A DNA stretch of 64,000 bases from Pelagicoccus enzymogenes (lineage in GTDB: Bacteria; Verrucomicrobiota; Verrucomicrobiia; Opitutales; Opitutaceae). Below, piece by piece: positions 59,937-64,000 of the stretch. The first letter of the stretch is position 1. Every line of letters starts with the position of its first letter. Made by a program: the position numbers and the translations under genes. The stretch is from positions 124,001 to 188,000 of the forward strand of contig NZ_JACYFG010000032.1 in assembly GCF_014803405.1 (NCBI RefSeq), in the 5' to 3' direction. A model generated the notes under the pieces. That model ran no database searches, was not told the DNA's origin, and worked only from the letters and a program-made list of their open reading frames with translations.

Positions 59937-62765
59937 TCACTCACCGAGGCGTTTCGGGACGCTCTTTGCAGGCGGAGATTCGTCGTCCTTTCCCGCTATG
60001 CGGTAACTTCCAGAGCTGAGTTTCAGGGTTTTCGGATAGCGTGTACCCAAAACTGAATTTTCGGTCCATGCAGTGGTTTCTCCGTCGATCGTCGCCGCTT
60101 GGATACGGTTGGGAAGAACGATGGTGGCGCTCGTATTTGGGGGGATTTCAATGGACCAAGAGAAGTCACTCTCTTCAAGCTTCCACGAGCTGCTGGCGGT
60201 GCCGTAGGGAGTCTCGATGCTGGCGGAGGCTCCAATGTGCAACCCGACGGTTTGCGGCATGAAAATTAGTTTCTTGAAACCGGGTGTCGACGGGGCGGCC
60301 TGCACTCCGCCGATCGCGTTGTAGAACCAGTGGTGAAAGCTAGATTGGAAGGGATGGCTGAGGGATTTTGAGGTGGTTTTCTTGATGGGATCCCATCGGC
60401 TCATGTTTTCCCAGATCGAGGTAGCTCCTTGGCTAAACATGTATCGGTAGCTTGGGTACGTCTCTTTCTGGAACATCTCCCAGGCCACATCGGCGTGACC
60501 GTAGTTGCTGAGGGCATGATAGAGGAACCCGGCTCCGTGGGCGCCGACGTTGAAGTGACCTCCGTTGCCGTGTACGACTTCCTCGGCGAGACGGTCGGCT
60601 ACCGCTTGGCGGTTGTTGGCGTCAACCACTCCGTAGATCAAGGCTAGGGCGTTCTCAGTTTGACTGTTGAAGGTCATGGCCCGCTGGTGGAAGTAGGTCG
60701 AGTTGATGGCTTGCCGTATGCTTTCGGCCCGCTCGGCGAAGGTTTTTACCAACTCGTCGCCTTTCTCAAGCGCCTTGGCTAGCGCGGCCATCGCCTTTAC
60801 CGCGAAAAAGTAGTGCATGGCTGCGGTGGTGGCTGGGTGGGAGTTGAACGGACTGCCGTCGACACGGGTGAAAGACAACTCGAGGGTGGCGGGTTGATCG
60901 CACCAGTCGCCGAGGGAACCGGTAGGAATGCCGCTCGGATACTTCTCGTGGGCAAATTCCAAGTAGTTCAACATGTGTTGCCAGTGGTGTTCAACGATGC
61001 GAAGGTCGCCCGTGTAGTGATATTTATACCACGGAAGCAGAATGGTACATATGCCCCAGTCGAAGGCTTCGAACATGCCGTTGCGGCGACCGGGAGCGAT
61101 GTTGCCGGGCAGTCCACCTAGGAGGTCGGAAGAGCTGCGAATGTCTTCGATATACTTACCAAGGCTCGATCCGATGTCCCAGTTGTAATAGACCATTTCG
61201 CCCGTGTTGTAGGCATCGAGCCAACCGCACTTCTCGCGGTGCGGGCAGTCGGCGGGCAGACCGACGAAGTTGGCTTCGTAAGTCCAGAGGATGCACTCGT
61301 GCAGCTTGTTGAGGAAGGCGTCGGAGCAGGAGAAGGCTCCGGTTCGCTTGAAGTCCGTGCGTACTTGGTAGCCAACGATGTCGTCAAGTTGAGGCTTTTG
61401 GGGGAGACCTCTTATCTCGATGTATTGGAAACCGTGATACGTGAAGCGAGGTTCGTAGGTTTCCCGGCCCTGGCCGCTGGTTATGTAACGATCGTGCTGG
61501 TAGGCGCCAACGGCGCGGCGACCGATGGTGTCCCAGTCGAGTTGATTCTCAGGCGTGAGGATCTCCGTATAGCGAAGGTCGATGGCGGTGCCGCGTGGAG
61601 CTTCGAGGGAGAGTGAGATCCAACCGGCGAAGTTGATTCCCATGTCAACGATGTAGGCGCCTGGTTCCTGTTCGATGATCGAAACCGCTTCTACCCGATC
61701 TACTTTGCGAGTGGGGGGCAACAATTGGGCTTCCAGGCGTTGTGGGAGTGGTTGGTCCTCCTCTGGCCCGGAAACGCTTCCCCACGTGAGGTCGTCGTCG
61801 CCGATACGGCCGTCGCAGACCTCGCCGGTGTAGAGGTTTGCTTTGAGCAATTGGCTTGTGGCAGCTTGCCAGTGGGAGTCAGTCACGATGGTTTCGCGGG
61901 TGCCATCAGCGTATTCGATTTCCAATTGCGCGAGGGCGATCGGTTTTCCGTAGCGGAACAGTGGGTCAAAAAAGCCCATACTCTGGCCATACCAGCCCTC
62001 TGCGAGATGAATGCGAAGCTCGTGTTCCCCTCTGGAAAGTTGTTCGTCTAGAGCGTCGATAGTGTAGAGTGCTCTGACTTCGTAGTCTGTCTGAGAAGGG
62101 GAGAGAACGCGGTCTGAAATTTTCTTCCCATCGAGATAAAGCTCGGAGTAACCGAGGCAGCTAGAGTAGAGACGGGCGCGGGTGATCGCCTTTTTGATTG
62201 CAAAGGAGCGACGAAGCCAGCAGGCAGGTTCAGCTGACTTCACTATTTGAATACGCTCCGGACGCTTGGCGACAGCTACTTCGTCGAGCTTGCGTTCGCG
62301 CTCGTAGCCGCCATCGGCGATGGGTTGGTAGACGACTTTTTCGCACCACTCGAGTACCAGTGGGTCCTGGCTCGGAGCGCGTGCGGCAGCATTGATCCAA
62401 TTGGCGGACCAGTCCGAGGCTTTGAGCAGTCCCATCTCCCAGAATGCGATCTCGGAAGTGGCCTCGGCTCCTTTGTTGTCCCAGACGCGAACCTGCCAAT
62501 AAGCGATAATCCGTGAAGCAAGCAGCGTTCCGGCATAGGAGACGAGGTGCGACTGGTCGCTTTCTACTCGTCCGCTATCCCAAAGGTCGGCTTGACCCTC
62601 GGCAAGTTTCTCGGGGGCGCTGGCGACGCGGATTTGGTAAGCTGCTTGGAAAACCGATTTGCGATTGGATCGGATCTTCCAGCTCAGACGAGGCGTTGTT
62701 GTTTGTATGCCGATGGGTTGTTGGATGCTTTCGCAGCGAAGATCGTAAAGTGAAAATGTGGACAT
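59937..62765 (-). CDS. Cytoplasmic GH78 alpha-L-rhamnosidase E
   Basis: 942 residues from the ATG at 62765 (MSTFSLYDLRCESIQQPIGI), the usual start of cytoplasmic GH78 enzymes. There is no signal peptide. Modules in order: FnIII-like (AAYQIRVASAPEKLAEGQAD), lectin-like insertion (ARLYSSCLGYSELYLDGKK, LAEGWYGQSMGFF), beta domain (FTYHGFQYIEIRG), and the catalytic barrel starting FVGLPADCPHREKCGWLDAY. The signature is close to that of the other GH78 genes, but the Gly-Asp after the Trp reads Leu-Asp, so one acid is shifted by a residue. LSHPFQSSFHHWFYNAIGG follows late. It probably cleaves short rhamno-oligosaccharides after import. It lies 55 bases downstream of the isomerase gene on the same strand. 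Confidence 0.9.
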   Translation of the reverse strand: MSTFSLYDLRCESIQQPIGIQTTTPRLSWKIRSNRKSVFQAAYQIRVASAPEKLAEGQADLWDSGRVESDQSHLVSYAGTLLASRIIAYWQVRVWDNKGAEATSEIAFWEMGLLKASDWSANWINAAARAPSQDPLVLEWCEKVVYQPIADGGYERERKLDEVAVAKRPERIQIVKSAEPACWLRRSFAIKKAITRARLYSSCLGYSELYLDGKKISDRVLSPSQTDYEVRALYTIDALDEQLSRGEHELRIHLAEGWYGQSMGFFDPLFRYGKPIALAQLEIEYADGTRETIVTDSHWQAATSQLLKANLYTGEVCDGRIGDDDLTWGSVSGPEEDQPLPQRLEAQLLPPTRKVDRVEAVSIIEQEPGAYIVDMGINFAGWISLSLEAPRGTAIDLRYTEILTPENQLDWDTIGRRAVGAYQHDRYITSGQGRETYEPRFTYHGFQYIEIRGLPQKPQLDDIVGYQVRTDFKRTGAFSCSDAFLNKLHECILWTYEANFVGLPADCPHREKCGWLDAYNTGEMVYYNWDIGSSLGKYIEDIRSSSDLLGGLPGNIAPGRRNGMFEAFDWGICTILLPWYKYHYTGDLRIVEHHWQHMLNYLEFAHEKYPSGIPTGSLGDWCDQPATLELSFTRVDGSPFNSHPATTAAMHYFFAVKAMAALAKALEKGDELVKTFAERAESIRQAINSTYFHQRAMTFNSQTENALALIYGVVDANNRQAVADRLAEEVVHGNGGHFNVGAHGAGFLYHALSNYGHADVAWEMFQKETYPSYRYMFSQGATSIWENMSRWDPIKKTTSKSLSHPFQSSFHHWFYNAIGGVQAAPSTPGFKKLIFMPQTVGLHIGASASIETPYGTASSSWKLEESDFSWSIEIPPNTSATIVLPNRIQAATIDGETTAWTENSVLGTRYPKTLKLSSGSYRIAGKDDESPPAKSVPKRLGE

Positions 62766-62820
62766 CTTGATTCGGTAGCCGGTTTGGAAACGGTAAGGAT
62801 TGTTGCCTTGGCAAATCTGC

Positions 62821-64000
62821 TTAACAGACGGTGATGGCCTCGATGCCGAGGAGCTTGGCAAGCTTCTGCAGTTTGCTGGCAATGTGGCCAATGCCCACGG
62901 CACAATGGTGGGCGGGCCCGTGGCTATTCCATTGCTCCACGAAGGCGCGGGCCCCAATGGAGAAGCGGTAGCGGCTGTTCGTATTACCGATTTCGAGGAT
63001 GGGGCCCGACTCGGATTCGGCCTCGGCGATGAGTAGGCGGAGCTCGCCGTCGCCAGACTGTACTAAAGACAGCAGGGTGACAGGACCGTGCTTGACGGAC
63101 ATTTCGACGGAGAGGCCGTCGCCCACTTTGCCGTGGTAGACGTCCAGCGGTTTGACCTTGGTTTTGCCTTGAGCGATGGCGAGATGCCCAGGGCCGTCGT
63201 GGCCGAGGAGGACGATGTCATCCTCGAAGTCGATGGCGTAGTATTCGGTGAAGGATCCGCCGACTCCGAAGAGGTCCATGATCTTCATGGCTTGGGCGTT
63301 TTTGATTTCGTACTCTCCTGCGACGGGAACGCCATTGGCAGTGAGAAGCGAGTTGCCGAGGATGACTGAACTCATTGTATCCAAATTTTCTTCATTTCCG
63401 GTGCCCATGTAGTAGTAGGCGAGGGAACCGAGGTCGTGGTTGGCGACCAGTCTGTCGAGGGCGACTGAGGTGCGGGCGGCTCGTTCGAGCTCGGCTGGGG
63501 CGCAGTCGGGCTGCACGTCGAACTCTTTCTGGAACAGAGCGACTCGTTCCGCAATTTCCGTATCCGTAACGTCGCGACGGAGAGCCGAAAGCTCGTCGAC
63601 TTCTACGATTTCCATGTGGCCGCCAAAAACACCGCACTGCTGGGTAATGTCGGTGTAAATGTCCAGCATACCGTTGTAGTAGTGGCCCATGAGACCGAGG
63701 CGGTTGTGGTACATGCCGTGAGCAACGCGGGCGGCGGCAACCCAGTCTGCGATCTCGCTCCAGCAAGGGTCGGACTCCTCGAGGGTGCCGGTGATTTGCT
63801 GGAATTCGATCCCGGTACGATTGAAGACGTTGGAAATTTCGGGTACGGGGCAGGCCGAACAGTATTCGAGCCAGCGGCCGGTCATGAGGGTGCGGTTGCC
63901 GAGCTTATTGAAACTCTCGTAGTCGATCTTGGCGCTGGGAGCAATGTTCAGGAGAATAACGGGAACCTTGGCGCGTTGTACGACGGGCAGCACGGTCGAG
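62821..64000 (-). CDS. L-fucose/L-arabinose isomerase-family protein (N-terminus beyond the window)
   Basis: The last 393 or so residues of an isomerase whose start lies beyond 64000. The visible part begins TVLPVVQRAKVPVILLNIAP and includes RVAHGMYHNRLGLMGHYYNGM, DITQQCGVFGGHMEIVEVDEL and SVILGNSLLTANGVPVAGEYEIKNA, then FTEYYAIDFEDDIVLLGHDGPGH and a C-terminal HHCAVGIGHIASKLQKLAKL. These are the ordered landmarks of FucI/AraA-like aldose-ketose isomerases, which use a divalent metal held by Glu/Asp/His residues. Substrates in the family include L-fucose, L-arabinose and D-arabinose. Here an L-rhamnose or related sugar is plausible but unproven. It precedes the cytoplasmic GH78 in the same transcript. 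Confidence 0.85.
   Translation of the reverse strand, partial: STVLPVVQRAKVPVILLNIAPSAKIDYESFNKLGNRTLMTGRWLEYCSACPVPEISNVFNRTGIEFQQITGTLEESDPCWSEIADWVAAARVAHGMYHNRLGLMGHYYNGMLDIYTDITQQCGVFGGHMEIVEVDELSALRRDVTDTEIAERVALFQKEFDVQPDCAPAELERAARTSVALDRLVANHDLGSLAYYYMGTGNEENLDTMSSVILGNSLLTANGVPVAGEYEIKNAQAMKIMDLFGVGGSFTEYYAIDFEDDIVLLGHDGPGHLAIAQGKTKVKPLDVYHGKVGDGLSVEMSVKHGPVTLLSLVQSGDGELRLLIAEAESESGPILEIGNTNSRYRFSIGARAFVEQWNSHGPAHHCAVGIGHIASKLQKLAKLLGIEAITVC

Noticed and set aside
1-64000. CRISPR array, tRNA, rRNA, transposase, integrase or phage genes
   Set aside because: I looked for regularly spaced repeats, cloverleaf-like sequence and recognisable recombinase motifs and found none.

Overview
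The window looks like part of a marine Verrucomicrobiota genome of the Opitutae type (Pelagicoccus or Puniceicoccaceae-like). This is inferred from the TonB-receptor N-terminus, the DANRDGE-type C-terminal domain at 44719-45795, the many secreted sulfatases and rhamnosidases, and the LacI regulators lying beside each enzyme block. Start codons rarely have a strong Shine-Dalgarno sequence. I see no tRNA, rRNA, CRISPR array, prophage or insertion sequence.

Almost the whole window is one accessory polysaccharide-utilisation region. The inferred substrate is a sulfated, rhamnose- and uronate-rich polymer, with ulvan the best guess. The support is three PL25-like and one PL24-like BNR-4 beta-propellers (ulvan-lyase families), a PL20-like lyase fold, five GH78 and two GH106 alpha-L-rhamnosidases, four sulfatases, a GH88/GH105-like six-hairpin enzyme, a GH43-like propeller, a GH5 enzyme, two right-handed beta-helix proteins and several accessory secreted proteins.

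Layout. 1-13.7 kb is mixed-strand: a DUF5060 glycosidase, LacI regulator 1, an AT-rich six-hairpin glycosidase, a decayed PL25-like pseudogene, a sulfatase, a DUF1961 protein, a PL25-like lyase divergent from a GH43-like enzyme, an RpiB/LacAB sugar-phosphate isomerase and a PL20-like lipoprotein. 13.7-19.3 kb is an ECF sigma / FecR / TonB-receptor surface-signalling cassette. 19.5-32.1 kb is a minus-strand block GH78-GH78-sulfatase-GH106-GH78, divergent from LacI regulator 2. 33.2-47.4 kb is a minus-strand block (sulfatase, CBM-like protein, GH5, VOC protein, PL25, beta-helix, S1_7-like sulfatase, PL25, PL24), divergent from LacI regulator 3. 48.9-54.7 kb is GH78-GH106, divergent from a two-component system whose kinase has a discoidin-like sensor. 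57.6-64 kb has a second beta-helix protein, a GH78 without a signal peptide and the start-truncated end of a fucose/arabinose-type isomerase.

Working model (inference): outer-surface lyases and sulfatases cut and desulfate the polymer, the TonB receptor imports oligomers, and periplasmic rhamnosidases and the six-hairpin enzyme trim them. The cytoplasmic GH78 and isomerases then finish the job, with each block switched on by its own sugar-sensing regulator. Intergenic DNA carries several families of palindromic or repeated elements, some shared between blocks, which suggests growth by duplication and rearrangement.
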